A stretch of 64,000 bases of DNA. Source: Rhodospirillales bacterium. GTDB taxonomy: Bacteria > Pseudomonadota > Alphaproteobacteria > Rhodospirillales > JAPHRK01. Below, piece by piece: positions 1-8,241 of the stretch. The notes under the pieces were generated by a model that was given only the letters and a program-made list of their open reading frames with translations, was not told the DNA's origin and searched no databases. The translations under genes were made by a program, and so were the position numbers. Where the stretch lies: positions 1 through 64,000 of the forward strand of contig JAPHRK010000007.1 in assembly GCA_026196105.1 (NCBI GenBank). Direction: 5' to 3'. Positions within the stretch are counted from its first letter, which is position 1. Each line of letters starts with the position of its first letter.

Positions 1-738
1 GGAGCATATGTCGCTTGGTGTGCCAAGCTTCCAGATACCAGGACAAGTGGTTGGTCTGGTAGTCCTTCTATTACCACAGGAGTTACTGAAAAGTATAACG
101 CCACCCTAGGCATGAGCATTGTCAAATACACAGGCAATGGGACTGCTGGTGCGACTATTCCTCATAGCTTGGGCAAGAAGCCCTTTATGATGATTATCAA
201 GAGGCTTGATGTGGCTAATGATTGGCGTGTTTATCACGAAGCGGTGGGGGCTACCAAGCAAGGACAGTTAAATAGTACTAATGCTTTTGCTACAGGCACA
301 GCTTATTACAATGATACTGAGCCAACTAGCCAACTAATCACACTTGGCTCTAATGACGGGCAAAACGCAAGCAGTGGTGAATACATAGCTTACATCTTCT
401 GCGAAACCGACTTCTGTAAACCTATTGAATATACAGGTAACGGTAATGCAGACGGGCCTTTTGTTAATCTAGGTGTTAAGCCTGAGTTTATATTGCAGAA
501 AAAAACGTCTGGCACGGCAGACTGGAACATTGTTGATAGCTCACGTGATCCTTTCAATCCTGTAGGTCAACGACTACTCGCCAATTCATCTTCTGCGGAA
601 GACTTATCATATGATCCTTTCGATTTCGTATCAACGGGGCTGAAATTAAGAGATGCAGCAGGATCATGGAACACTAACGGCGATACATATATAGGTCTCG
701 CCATTGGTCGCCCAACTCAAGCAGCAAAAGGAAATTAA
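1..738 (+). CDS. Phage tail protein with repeated domain (5' end cut by window)
   Basis: The reading frame is open from the first base, so the gene begins before the window; the ATG at 112 is internal. The visible 245 residues hold two copies of one domain about 101 residues apart. Each copy has an aromatic-rich segment (YVAW / YIAYIF, then Cys), followed by Y-T-G-N-G, a Leu-Gly-x-Lys-Pro turn and an Asp-Trp pair. This repeat type is common in tailed-phage fibre or tail-associated virion proteins of the DUF7483 kind; that family assignment is from memory of the pattern. The stop codon abuts the ATG of the next gene, so the two are co-translated. It was probably part of a phage adhesion structure and is now in a prophage. 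The exact role is unknown. Confidence 0.65.
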   Translation, partial: GAYVAWCAKLPDTRTSGWSGSPSITTGVTEKYNATLGMSIVKYTGNGTAGATIPHSLGKKPFMMIIKRLDVANDWRVYHEAVGATKQGQLNSTNAFATGTAYYNDTEPTSQLITLGSNDGQNASSGEYIAYIFCETDFCKPIEYTGNGNADGPFVNLGVKPEFILQKKTSGTADWNIVDSSRDPFNPVGQRLLANSSSAEDLSYDPFDFVSTGLKLRDAAGSWNTNGDTYIGLAIGRPTQAAKGN

Positions 739-1299
739 ATGACCCTCATTTATCATGATACTCAATCCGGTGTGACCCTTAAGGAGCGCGGCGGAAAAAT
801 TGTTTTACCTTCGGGTAAAACTGTTCTCTGCAAGGGGGCAAAACCTAATCCTGAGCTTCGGCTATATCGATACATAGAAGAAGGGCCTAAGCGCCCTCAA
901 CCTGGAAAGAGGATTGAGCAAGCTATCTCTCTTGATGGCGAGAATTACACCATCACCAGGACAGAAGTTGACGATCCCAACTTCGACCTTGATAGCTTCA
1001 AAGCGCAACGGGTCGCCGCCATTAAGCAAGAGGCCGGTGATGTTATCCTGCGGCAATTCCCAGACTGGAAACAGCGTAACATGAACATGCGGGCCACAGA
1101 ATTGCAGGAAATTCGCCTTGATGGTGTTGCCCTGACAGCAGGTGAGCAGGCCGAAAGTAATGCACTTAAGCTGGCGGCTCAGTGGATTAAATCTATTCGA
1201 GCGGCTTCTGGTGTGATGGAGGATGAAATCAAAGCTCTGACAACGGCTGCGGAAGTTTCCATCTATCACGCTGTTTGGCCTGAATTGACCCTTAGTTGA
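739..1299 (+). CDS. Phage tail-associated protein (tail fibre assembly/DUF4376-like)
   Basis: This 186-residue protein starts directly after the stop codon of the upstream tail gene. The first 90 residues are beta-rich, and the rest is helical and charged, with a stretch LDSFKAQRVAAIKQEAGD, then an FPDWKQRN segment and a long helix ending near residue 170. This layout resembles the small proteins encoded after tail fibre genes in many Caudoviricetes (fibre assembly chaperones or DUF4376-type proteins). No catalytic motif is visible. Position after the tail gene and before a Com-like regulator fits the right end of a Mu-like prophage. The specific family is a guess from architecture and context; the phage origin is more secure. 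Confidence 0.5.
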   Translation: MTLIYHDTQSGVTLKERGGKIVLPSGKTVLCKGAKPNPELRLYRYIEEGPKRPQPGKRIEQAISLDGENYTITRTEVDDPNFDLDSFKAQRVAAIKQEAGDVILRQFPDWKQRNMNMRATELQEIRLDGVALTAGEQAESNALKLAAQWIKSIRAASGVMEDEIKALTTAAEVSIYHAVWPELTLS

Positions 1300-1413
1300 T
1301 TACAACGGGGGCTGGGGTGCTGTAACACCCCAAACCGAGAGTTAGGACCTCTCACAGAATAAATCTGATCCCGTCTGCCACTAGCGGCGGGATAAATGTG
1401 GAATCAAATTTTC

Positions 1414-1614
1414 ATGGAGTCCATACGTTGTGGTAGCTGTAATAAATTGCTGGCTAAAGCCAACGCAATTGAGTTAGAAATTAAGTGCCCTAAGTGCAAA
1501 ACAATTAATCACCAGAAGGTCATAGAACCTCAAGCCCCGAGCGCCACAGAGCGTCCTCCTTTAAGGGGTAAATCAAATGACAAAGAAGATATCAAAACCC
1601 GGACAACTAGCTGA
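1414..1614 (+). CDS. com: Com-like zinc-binding translational activator
   Basis: This 66-residue protein closely follows phage Mu Com: it begins MESIRCGSCNKLL and has four cysteines (6, 9, 25, 28) in two CxxC pairs, spaced almost as in Mu Com. In Mu, Com binds the mom mRNA and melts a stem that hides the mom ribosome-binding site. An ATG at 1396 would add six residues, but 1414 matches the known start of Com. The 3' end overlaps the following methyltransferase by 38 bases, just as com overlaps mom in Mu. By analogy it probably activates translation of the methyltransferase. The identification rests on motif spacing and gene context. Confidence 0.75.
   Translation: MESIRCGSCNKLLAKANAIELEIKCPKCKTINHQKVIEPQAPSATERPPLRGKSNDKEDIKTRTTS
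1556..1568 (+). promoter_or_regulatory. Small hairpin hiding the methyltransferase ribosome-binding site
   Basis: CTCCT (1556-1560) can pair with AGGGG (1564-1568) across a TTA loop, with one G-T wobble. AGGGG is the Shine-Dalgarno sequence of the methyltransferase, eight bases before its ATG at 1577. This resembles the inhibitory stem on Mu mom mRNA that Com opens. The stem is short, so this is a suggestion only. Confidence 0.35.
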
Positions 1615-2536
1615 AGATTTTTTCTATCGGCCCTTCACGACTTTGGATGCAACTTCCAAATGGTGGCAAGATCGCAAGAATAAATGGTTGGGAATCGGCT
1701 TCAGAAGTGATCGAGGCCGACGCCCTTCTATGAAATCTATGGGTTCGGCTTTCCGAGTTCGAGAAACCCAACAAAAAACCAAAAGTACGACTATTCCTGC
1801 TTGGTCGGAAACCAGCATCTTTGATCCGGTGTTAGCTGAAATTCTCTATCGCTGGTTTGTTCCAGCTGGAGGCGCGGTTTTTGATCCTTTCTGTGGCGGA
1901 TCAGTGCGAGGTATCGTCGCCTCAATGCTCGACCTTCACTATACGGGGCTTGATATCCGACCAGAACAGGTAAGAGAAAACCAAAAACAAGCAAAAAAAA
2001 TATTATTGCCGGATATGCCTAAACCCATCTGGAAGGTTGGCGATGCCTGTGGAAAATCTCTCTATCGGATTCATCGTGGTCAATCAGATTTTATTTTTTC
2101 CTGCCCGCCTTATGGCGATTTAGAAGTCTACTCCAAAAGGAAAGAAGATATATCCAACATGCCTTGGGATACCTTCGTTGGCGCTCTCACCCACTCAATT
2201 AAACAAGCCTGCACCCAGTTGAAGAATAACCGCTTTGCCGTGTTTGTCGTTTCTGATTTCCGCGATAAAAACGGAATGTACCGAGGATTTCCCGATATTG
2301 TCCGCCAGGCTTTCAATCAGGCTGGACTTAAAAACTATGGTGAACTAGTGCTGCTAAATGCCTTGGGCACCCTCCCTGTTAGGACAAGAGGCGCATTTGA
2401 GAAGTCGCGTAAGATCGGTCGCGCTCACCAAAATGTTCTCTTGTTTGTTAAGGGTGACCCAGCGAAAGCAATCGCCGATCTGGGAGACGTACAATGCAGC
2501 GACCCATTATTGAAGATCATGCCGGAATCATCGTAG
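1577..2536 (+). CDS. Phage DNA methyltransferase (amino-methyltransferase type)
   Basis: This 319-residue protein has the SAM-binding motif I as VFDPFCGGS near residues 101-109 and the catalytic motif IV as SCPPY at 175-179. The motif I then IV order and the (S/D)PPY-type tetrad indicate an enzyme that methylates an exocyclic amino group (N4-cytosine or N6-adenine) in DNA. The start lies inside the com gene and its ribosome-binding site may be occluded (see 1556-1568). The 3' end overlaps the next gene by 43 bases. There is no restriction endonuclease next to it, so it is likely a protective or modifying phage enzyme. Its place after com is where mom sits in Mu, although the protein itself is a methyltransferase and shows no Mom-like sequence that I recognise. 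Confidence 0.75.
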   Translation: MTKKISKPGQLAEDFFYRPFTTLDATSKWWQDRKNKWLGIGFRSDRGRRPSMKSMGSAFRVRETQQKTKSTTIPAWSETSIFDPVLAEILYRWFVPAGGAVFDPFCGGSVRGIVASMLDLHYTGLDIRPEQVRENQKQAKKILLPDMPKPIWKVGDACGKSLYRIHRGQSDFIFSCPPYGDLEVYSKRKEDISNMPWDTFVGALTHSIKQACTQLKNNRFAVFVVSDFRDKNGMYRGFPDIVRQAFNQAGLKNYGELVLLNALGTLPVRTRGAFEKSRKIGRAHQNVLLFVKGDPAKAIADLGDVQCSDPLLKIMPESS

Positions 2537-3171
2537 TTCGTGACGATCTGCTACCCGGAGGAACCAAATCACGGTTTATCCTCCCTTTCCTTAAATCAAC
2601 AAACAGTGACGAGGTGGTTTACGCCACCCCGCCTGAAGGAGGCGCACAAGTTGCTCTGGCTATGTGTGCTTATCAAGCCGGAAAACAGGCAACGCTCTTT
2701 GTAGCAGGACGGCAAGAGTGCACCGAGTACACCCAACGAGCCGAGGACTTTGGTGCCAAAATCATTGAGGTGCGCCCTGGTTGGTTTTCCTGCGTCCAGG
2801 CCAAAGCTAAGGCCTACGCCGAGGAAAGGGGCGCTTTCCTTCTTCCCTTTGGTCTCGACATGCCCATGGCTATAAACACTATAGCCGATCAAGCCGCCTT
2901 GATTGATTATAACCCTGAAGAGATATGGTGCGCCGCTGGTTCCGGCACCTTGTCTAAGGCCCTTCAGCAAACATGGCCCCAAGCCCGTTTAAGAGCTGTT
3001 CAAGTAGGCAAACCCGTCGCCCTGGCAAGTTATGTCGCCCCTTTACCCTTTAGCCGCCCCAGCAAAGCAATAACGCCTTTCCCATCTAATCCGTTCTATG
3101 ATGCCAAAGCTTGGGAAATTTGCGAGAGGGAGAGCAATGGGAAGGTTTTGTTCTGGAATGTGGCGGGTTAA
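2494..3171 (+). CDS. Fold-type-II PLP-dependent enzyme, phage-encoded
   Basis: The 225-residue protein carries the marks of the tryptophan synthase beta/ACC deaminase superfamily. The segment RDDLLPGGTKSR contains the probable PLP lysine (K25), and GSGT at 149-152 is the probable phosphate-binding loop. At 225 residues it is about 100 shorter than typical metabolic members, so it may be a minimal version. It overlaps the methyltransferase gene by 43 bases and is the last gene of the prophage segment. PLP enzymes occur in phage DNA hypermodification pathways, so one role could be adding an amino-acid-derived group to a base. That role is inferred from context only; the substrate is unknown. 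Confidence 0.65.
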   Translation: MQRPIIEDHAGIIVVRDDLLPGGTKSRFILPFLKSTNSDEVVYATPPEGGAQVALAMCAYQAGKQATLFVAGRQECTEYTQRAEDFGAKIIEVRPGWFSCVQAKAKAYAEERGAFLLPFGLDMPMAINTIADQAALIDYNPEEIWCAAGSGTLSKALQQTWPQARLRAVQVGKPVALASYVAPLPFSRPSKAITPFPSNPFYDAKAWEICERESNGKVLFWNVAG

Positions 3172-3296
3172 TTGGCATTTAAACAGGCATTGAAAAAAAA
3201 CAAAAACCGCTAAACTTCTGCTCCAGTTTTAAGTGTCGCACACTCCAAAACCAAATGACGCGCTACAATGGTTCTTGTCCTGCCCTCCTGACAATT

Positions 3297-3330
3297 AAAA
3301 AGGCCCCTAGCTTTCACTAGGGACCTTTTT
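3297..3330. terminator. Bidirectional rho-independent terminator
   Basis: Two 14-base arms (3297-3310 and 3317-3330) pair with a single mismatch across a six-base loop. The stem core is GC-rich and both ends are A5/T5 runs. It lies immediately after the 3' end of the tRNA-Met gene on the minus strand and downstream of the prophage genes on the plus strand, so it can serve both. Confidence 0.9.
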
Positions 3331-3333
3331 AAT

Positions 3334-3410
3334 TGGTAGCCGAGGACGGACTTGAACCGCCGACACGCGGATTATGATTCCGCTGCTCTAACCAACTGAG
3401 CTACTCGGCC
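3334..3410 (-). tRNA. tRNA-Met (CAT), elongator type
   Basis: The minus strand folds into a full 77-base cloverleaf. The acceptor stem is GGCCGAG pairing with CTCGGCT, with a G-T pair at position 1-72. The D-loop is AGCTCAGTTGGTTAGAGC. The anticodon stem GCGGA/TCCGC carries the loop ATCATAA (anticodon CAT), and the T-arm contains GGTTCAAGTCC. CCA is encoded. The sequence is close to elongator tRNA-Met of alphaproteobacteria and unlike initiator tRNA. A tRNA-Ile2 whose CAT anticodon is modified by TilS is the alternative but is less likely. It is transcribed from a promoter at 3452-3481 and ends at the terminator at 3297-3330. Confidence 0.95.
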
Positions 3411-3416
3411 TTAAGT

Positions 3417-3443
3417 CATCATGCTTTGATTAAAAGCGTGATG
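3417..3443 (-). other. Stem-loop in the tRNA-Met 5' leader
   Basis: Arms 3417-3427 and 3433-3443 (CATCATGCTTT / AAAGCGTGATG) pair over 11 positions with one G-T wobble and a five-base loop. It has no T-run after it on the minus strand, so it is not a classical terminator. It lies seven bases from the mature 5' end of the tRNA and probably forms in the precursor. Confidence 0.5.
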
Positions 3444-3451
3444 GAGACAGG

Positions 3452-3481
3452 CGTATACGGCTTTCAGGGGGGGGATGTCAA
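3452..3481 (-). promoter_or_regulatory. Sigma-70-type promoter of tRNA-Met
   Basis: On the minus strand TTGACA (3476-3481) is a perfect -35 box, followed after 18 bases by TATACG (3452-3457). The spacer contains a run of eight C. The predicted start of transcription is near 3445, about 35 bases before the tRNA. Confidence 0.6.
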
Positions 3482-3501
3482 GCGTCAATCAGGGGAGAAT
3501 A

Positions 3502-4614
3502 TCAGGTTTCTTCTTTGGCAATCCAGCCACCACCGAGAACCCGGTCGTCGTCGTAGAAGACACAAGCTTGTCCAGGGGCAATCCCGACATGAGGTTGTTT
3601 GAATTCAACACGGGCTTTACCCTGCTCTTCCCCATAAACCACCGCATCTACAGGGGGTTGGAGGGAACGAACTTTGACCTGGAGGGTCACGCCAGTTTCA
3701 GGCAGGCTCTCCCCTGCCCCAATCCAATTGACATCATGAAGGGTCAGTCCGGGGCGCTCTAAAGCTTCTTTGGAACCCACAATTACCTGATTATTTTTGG
3801 CATCAATACGAATCACATAGAGGATGGGACCGCCACCGATTCCGAGGCCACGGCGTTGACCAACTGTGTAATGCACAATGCCTTTGTGTTGCCCAAGCAC
3901 TTCGCCTTCCAGATTAACAATATCACCGGTTTTAAAGGCACTGGGACGCAGTTTGGACACCACATCGGCGTAGGAGCCATCAGGAACAAAACAGATGTCC
4001 TGGCTATCAGGTTTCGACGCCACAGGAAGGCCGTGTTTTTTGGCTAATACCCTGGTTTCATCTTTAGTCATTTCCCCTAAAGGAAAACGCAGAAAATCAA
4101 GCTGCTCTTGAGTAGTGGTAAAGAGGAAATAGCTTTGGTCGCGACCATGATCCGCGCCTCGATAAAGTTCAGCCCCGTTGCTTCCCATCTTCCAGCCGAC
4201 ATAATGGCCAGTCACCAGTAAATCGGCTTCAAGTTGTTTGGCGCGCTCTAACAGGTCGCGGAACTTAACGGTTTGATTGCAGCGCACACAAGGGATCGGG
4301 GTTTCGCCTGCCACATAAGAGTCAGCGAAGTCTTCAATCACATCTTGCTTAAAAATCTCTTCAAAATCTAAAACATAATGGGGGATGCCAATAGCTTCTG
4401 CAACCCGTCGTGCATCGCGGATATCCTGACCAGCGCAACAGGCCCCTGGTTTAGAAACCGCTTCGCCATGGTCATAAAGCTGCAGCGTCACCCCAATAAC
4501 ATCATAGCCCTCTTCTTTGAGCAGAGCCGCAGTCACTGAGCTATCTACGCCACCAGACATAGCAACCACAACCCGTGTGTCTTCGGGGTTTTTATCAAGA
4601 AGTAAGGAGTTCAT
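3502..4614 (-). CDS. mnmA: tRNA-specific 2-thiouridylase MnmA
   Basis: This 370-residue protein is a full-length MnmA, which thiolates U34 of tRNA-Lys, tRNA-Glu and tRNA-Gln. The PP-loop ATP site SGGVDSS is at 20-26. The two catalytic cysteines of the family are seen as C112 in PCVRCN and C208 in DICFVPDG. MnmA receives sulfur relayed from the cysteine desulfurase IscS, so its place at the end of the isc run (iscS at 9130-10368) makes biochemical sense. The tRNA-Met gene lies just downstream on the same strand but has its own promoter. Nothing is missing or truncated. Confidence 0.97.
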   Translation of the reverse strand: MNSLLLDKNPEDTRVVVAMSGGVDSSVTAALLKEEGYDVIGVTLQLYDHGEAVSKPGACCAGQDIRDARRVAEAIGIPHYVLDFEEIFKQDVIEDFADSYVAGETPIPCVRCNQTVKFRDLLERAKQLEADLLVTGHYVGWKMGSNGAELYRGADHGRDQSYFLFTTTQEQLDFLRFPLGEMTKDETRVLAKKHGLPVASKPDSQDICFVPDGSYADVVSKLRPSAFKTGDIVNLEGEVLGQHKGIVHYTVGQRRGLGIGGGPILYVIRIDAKNNQVIVGSKEALERPGLTLHDVNWIGAGESLPETGVTLQVKVRSLQPPVDAVVYGEEQGKARVEFKQPHVGIAPGQACVFYDDDRVLGGGWIAKEET

Positions 4615-4650
4615 GTGCGCAATATAGGTAGAGAATCTCCGGGAGCAAGC

Positions 4651-5073
4651 TTATTTGGTCTCTAAGAAACCACTCCGAAGATAGAGAATAACCTGCCAGA
4701 TACCTTCTTTGTCCAGTGTATGATTAAAGCTTGGCATATCCGTATCGAACTGGTGTCCGCCTTCACGGATTGACCAGAACATGAAAGGATCAGTCGATGA
4801 GGGCATGTGAAGGGTATAGGCCAATGGCGCAGGTGGTGGATCGATCATAGCCCCATCTGGGCCATCACCAAGCCCGGTAGGGCCATGGCACCGAAGGCAT
4901 TGTTCGTTATAGAGAGCATGCCCTTTTTTGAGATTATCTTCGGTAGGTTGGAGAGGATTTTTATGTTCCCAATATTTTTTAGGAACCCCATGCATATCTC
5001 CCGCAGCTTGGGTCATGCCAATGCTGGTTAACGCAAACGCTGCGACAATCGCCGCTCCCCCCCACTTAATCAT
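4651..5073 (-). CDS. Exported c-type cytochrome (monohaem)
   Basis: This is a small periplasmic cytochrome c. I start it at the ATG at 5073 (MIKWGGAAIVAAFALTS), which gives 140 residues, a clean signal peptide and a GGGA ribosome-binding site. A longer reading would start at a TTG at 5100, inside iscX. The haem motif CLRCH is at about residues 59-63, and a likely axial methionine is in DMPSFN near 113. The fold resembles the single-haem cytochromes that serve as electron carriers or oxidase partners. It follows iscX by five bases and precedes mnmA, so it is probably expressed with the iron-sulfur genes. Its redox partner cannot be told from the window. Confidence 0.85.
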   Translation of the reverse strand: MIKWGGAAIVAAFALTSIGMTQAAGDMHGVPKKYWEHKNPLQPTEDNLKKGHALYNEQCLRCHGPTGLGDGPDGAMIDPPPAPLAYTLHMPSSTDPFMFWSIREGGHQFDTDMPSFNHTLDKEGIWQVILYLRSGFLETK

Positions 5074-5078
5074 CGTTT

Positions 5079-5279
5079 TTAATCCCGTTCGTCGAGCCAA
5101 GCCATTTGAATGGCTTCGAGCACTTTCTCATTTGATTTTTTTGGATCATCTTCAAAATCTGGCAAATCTTGAACCATCTGCCACAACTCAGTAAATCGAA
5201 GTTGAAGGATTTCTACATCCGGATGAGCATCTTCTAGCTCAATAGCAATGTCATGAATGTCAGTCCAGCGGTATCCCAT
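5079..5279 (-). CDS. iscX: IscX (YfhJ) iron-sulfur assembly regulator
   Basis: This 66-residue acidic protein matches IscX, with the opening segment WTDIHDIAIELEDAHPD, the central LRFTELWQMV, and the end EKVLEAIQMAWLDERD. IscX binds IscS and iron and tunes the rate of cluster assembly. As in the classical isc operon it follows fdx; here the gap is only two bases. Length and sequence are typical for the family. Confidence 0.93.
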   Translation of the reverse strand: MGYRWTDIHDIAIELEDAHPDVEILQLRFTELWQMVQDLPDFEDDPKKSNEKVLEAIQMAWLDERD

Positions 5280-5281
5280 AA

Positions 5282-5617
5282 TTACTTATCCACGGCCATA
5301 TTGCGAGTTGCTTCAGGCAAAGTCACGACCAAGCCGTCCAACTCATCAGTCATTTCAATTTGGCAGCCCAACCGCGAGGTATGGGTTAGAGCAAAGGCGA
5401 GATCGAGCATGTCTTCTTCGTCTTCGGTAGGTTCTTCCAACTTATCAAACCAGTCGTCATCAATCACAACATGACAGGTCGAGCAGGCTAACGAACCCTC
5501 ACATGCCCCTTCCAGGTCGATATGATTTTTGTGGGCGATCTCTAGAACATTCACACCGTTCTCGGCTTCCACTTCTTTGCGTTCACCATTTGAGAGAACG
5601 AAAGTCATTTTAGGCAT
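5282..5617 (-). CDS. fdx: [2Fe-2S] ferredoxin of the ISC system
   Basis: The 111-residue protein is an adrenodoxin-type ferredoxin. The four cluster ligands are C39, C45, C48 and C85, in the pattern C-x5-C-x2-C and a distal Cys in SRLGCQIEM. In the ISC system this protein supplies electrons for sulfur reduction on IscU and may assist [4Fe-4S] formation. It lies between hscA and iscX in the usual order, 25 bases after hscA. Confidence 0.95.
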   Translation of the reverse strand: MPKMTFVLSNGERKEVEAENGVNVLEIAHKNHIDLEGACEGSLACSTCHVVIDDDWFDKLEEPTEDEEDMLDLAFALTHTSRLGCQIEMTDELDGLVVTLPEATRNMAVDK

Positions 5618-5642
5618 TGCAGTAACTCCAATTGGTTTTCCG

Positions 5643-7562
5643 TTAACCAGAAACCTTATTCTCTAAATTATCAACATTAACACCGCGAAGGGCAGAACGA
5701 ATTCCCCGGTCCATTCGCCGCTCGGCAAAGACCTGGGTAGCTTGGTCAAGCACTTCAACACCGCCATCAATATCGGGGCGTTCGGTTCCGGCAATCGCCG
5801 TTTTCAGCTTTTCAATTGCAACATCAATTTCACCGCGTTCTTCATCATTGAGCAAGTCACCATCAACTTGAAGGGCCGCTTCAACGGCGAGAAGAACCCG
5901 ATTAGCTTCAACCCGAGATTCTGCGAGCAAACGGTCCGTAATGTCATCCTGAGCATGAACCATGCTTTCCCGCAGCATATGAGCCATTTCATCTTCCGTT
6001 AGACCATAAGAAGGCTTCACTTCGACTTGTTGCTCTATTCCGGTGGTTTCTTCACCGGCAGAAACTGTTAGCAAACCATCCGCATCGACAGAGAAGGTCA
6101 CCCGAATGTGGGCTGCACCGGCTGTCATGGGCGGAATACCTCTAAGGGTAAACTTAGCTAATGATCGGCACTGATCCACCATTTCTCGTTCACCTTGCAG
6201 GACTTGGATAGCCATAGCGGTTTGACCGTCTTGGTAGGTGGTGAACTCTTGCGCTTTGGCAACAGGAATTGGCGTATTGCGGTGGATGATTTTTTCAACC
6301 ATGCCGCCCATGGTCTCAATGCCCAAGCTCAGAGGCGTGACATCAAGCAACAATGTGTTTGAGCCGACAGTCAGAGCTTCGGCCTGCAATGCAGCACCAA
6401 CGGCAACCACTTGGTCAGGGTTAATGTCAGCAAGGGGTTTAGTGCCAAAGAACTCTTCAACCTTTTTGCGCACCAACGGCACTCGAGTAGAGCCACCAAC
6501 AAGCACAACGCCTTTGATTTCATCACGGGAGATCCCGGCATCATCAAGAACATTTCGGCAAATTTTAATGGTACGGTCCACATGCTCTTCAATGAGGGAC
6601 TCAAAGGTTACTTTATCCAGGCTATGGCTGGTTTGCTTACCATCAGCCTCAAGCATCCACACACCGTCTTCACGACTGGTGAGGCATTCTTTAGCAATTC
6701 GACCCGTCATCAAAGCGACTTTAACTTCACTGCTGGAAATATTGGACTCGCCGAGCCCTTTAACACGTTCAGCGAGGAAATGCTCAGCAATAGCATGGTC
6801 GAAGTCATCACCACCAAGAGCAGCATCGCCCCCTGTGGAGCGGACTTGAAAAACGCCTTTTTGCATACGCAGAACAGAGATATCAAAGGTTCCACCGCCA
6901 AGGTCATAGACAGCAAACACACCTTCAGCGCCTTTATCTAAACCATATGCAAGGGCAGCAGCCGTTGGTTCGTTGACCAAGCGCAGAACTTCTAACCCAG
7001 CGAGCTTAGCCGCATCTTTGGTGGCTGTACGAGCGGCATCATCAAAGTAAGCCGGAACGGTTACAACAGCCTTATTAACCTTCTTGCCCAATAAATCTTC
7101 AGCACGCTCTTTCAAAGCGCCAAGAATATCGCCAGAAACATCAACAGGCGTCTTGATATGGTTACCGACTTTGAGACGAACCATACCTGTCTCCCCTTCT
7201 TCCTGGGGAACCAGATCAAAGGGAAGGACACCGCCTAAAGACTTCACATCTTCAGGGCCACGGCCCATCAAGCGCTTAATAGAACTAACCACGGTTTCGG
7301 GGCGGTCCAGCAAAAATTGCTTTGCAATCCCACCTACAAAGGGTGAGCCATCAGGGGCGTAGGCGACAACAGAAGGCACAAGGCTTTCCCCGTTATCGTC
7401 CTTGAGGACTTCAGCTTTCTCGTCGGTACTAGTGGCAATAACAGAGTTTGTGGTGCCAAGGTCAATGCCAATCGCCGCAGTGGTGCTTTCGGTCACAACA
7501 TCGTCTTGAGCGGCTCCAGGTTCGGTTATTTGGAGCAACTGTACGGAAATTTCTTCACTCAT
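5643..7562 (-). CDS. hscA: Hsp70-family chaperone HscA
   Basis: This 639-residue DnaK relative has the Hsp70 nucleotide-binding signatures GIDLGTTNS near the N-terminus, [14 protein letters not shown] in the middle of the ATPase domain and [12 protein letters not shown] before the substrate-binding domain. HscA uses ATP to help transfer clusters from IscU, recognising the LPPVK motif of IscU, which is present in this window's IscU. Its co-chaperone HscB is encoded ten bases upstream. The N-terminal extension of about 30 residues before the ATPase domain is typical of HscA. Placement between hscB and fdx is the classical isc order and distinguishes it from DnaK. Confidence 0.96.
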   Translation of the reverse strand: MSEEISVQLLQITEPGAAQDDVVTESTTAAIGIDLGTTNSVIATSTDEKAEVLKDDNGESLVPSVVAYAPDGSPFVGGIAKQFLLDRPETVVSSIKRLMGRGPEDVKSLGGVLPFDLVPQEEGETGMVRLKVGNHIKTPVDVSGDILGALKERAEDLLGKKVNKAVVTVPAYFDDAARTATKDAAKLAGLEVLRLVNEPTAAALAYGLDKGAEGVFAVYDLGGGTFDISVLRMQKGVFQVRSTGGDAALGGDDFDHAIAEHFLAERVKGLGESNISSSEVKVALMTGRIAKECLTSREDGVWMLEADGKQTSHSLDKVTFESLIEEHVDRTIKICRNVLDDAGISRDEIKGVVLVGGSTRVPLVRKKVEEFFGTKPLADINPDQVVAVGAALQAEALTVGSNTLLLDVTPLSLGIETMGGMVEKIIHRNTPIPVAKAQEFTTYQDGQTAMAIQVLQGEREMVDQCRSLAKFTLRGIPPMTAGAAHIRVTFSVDADGLLTVSAGEETTGIEQQVEVKPSYGLTEDEMAHMLRESMVHAQDDITDRLLAESRVEANRVLLAVEAALQVDGDLLNDEERGEIDVAIEKLKTAIAGTERPDIDGGVEVLDQATQVFAERRMDRGIRSALRGVNVDNLENKVSG

Positions 7563-7571
7563 GATAATTCT

Positions 7572-8216
7572 TTATACGCTCATTAATTTGACCCGACGGG
7601 CCTTGGTTTCGTCGACGAGTTTTTGGAGGTATTTAAGACGGGTGGTTAAGCGGCAAGCTTCCCCATAATTGTGGAGATCAAAAGCGTCGGCAAGGTCTTC
7701 GATACATATTTTAATATCATCAAAAGCCCTTTGGCCTACAGACATCACTTCGTCAGCGGTTTCAGCTTCTAAAAGTGCCTCCCGCATCTCCATGGCTTCC
7801 ATCAGCAATTCCTGATCATTCACCAGGTTACAGCCTTCAGGGAGAACTTCCGTCCCGAAGAGATGAACCATATAGTCAGCCCGTCGCTGCGGATCCTTAA
7901 GGGTTTCATAGGCATCATTAAGACTGATAGCTTGCTGCTGAGACAGTGCTTTCTCAGCTCCCCCTTTGGCAACAAACCGATCGGGGTGAAGCATACGTTG
8001 CAGCTCGAAATACTTAAGATCTAGCTCAGACTCATCAATCCGATAAACTACTGGAAGGCCAAAACGCACGAAATGGTTTATCTGCCCCGGCGATTGAACA
8101 GCTTCACAGGTTCCACAAAAGGGATTCCCTTCATTGACGGGTCCTTTGCAAGACCAGCAGGGAATTAATGCCGTTGCTTCAGCATTTTCCGCTTTTATTT
8201 CGCTATCAATACTCAT
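7572..8216 (-). CDS. hscB: Co-chaperone HscB with N-terminal zinc ribbon
   Basis: This 214-residue J-protein has the HPD motif at 77-79 within MLHPDRF, and a C-terminal helical bundle that binds IscU. It stimulates HscA ATPase and delivers IscU. It also has two CxxC pairs (C20/C23 and C34/C37) before the J-domain, which form a likely zinc or metal ribbon. E. coli HscB lacks this; mitochondrial HSCB has a comparable tetracysteine domain. It sits between iscA and hscA, 25 bases after iscA and ten before hscA. Confidence 0.93.
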   Translation of the reverse strand: MSIDSEIKAENAEATALIPCWSCKGPVNEGNPFCGTCEAVQSPGQINHFVRFGLPVVYRIDESELDLKYFELQRMLHPDRFVAKGGAEKALSQQQAISLNDAYETLKDPQRRADYMVHLFGTEVLPEGCNLVNDQELLMEAMEMREALLEAETADEVMSVGQRAFDDIKICIEDLADAFDLHNYGEACRLTTRLKYLQKLVDETKARRVKLMSV

Positions 8217-8241
8217 CTACTACACCCTCAAGGTCTTAACT

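Noticed and set aside
3172..3333. Attachment site or Mu-type terminal repeat of the prophage
   Set aside because: No convincing R-type repeat or direct repeat could be seen, and the left end is outside the window.
3467..3474. Run of eight G (C on the minus strand)
   Set aside because: It falls in the spacer of the tRNA promoter. It could be a slippage site, but nothing in the coding sequence depends on it.
5074..5100. Longer cytochrome c starting with TTG at 5100
   Set aside because: The TTG lies inside iscX; the ATG at 5073 gives a better signal peptide and ribosome-binding site.
6238..6941. Long open frames on the plus strand opposite hscA (up to 203 codons)
   Set aside because: hscA on the minus strand is complete and highly conserved; the opposite frames have no family resemblance and arise from codon bias.
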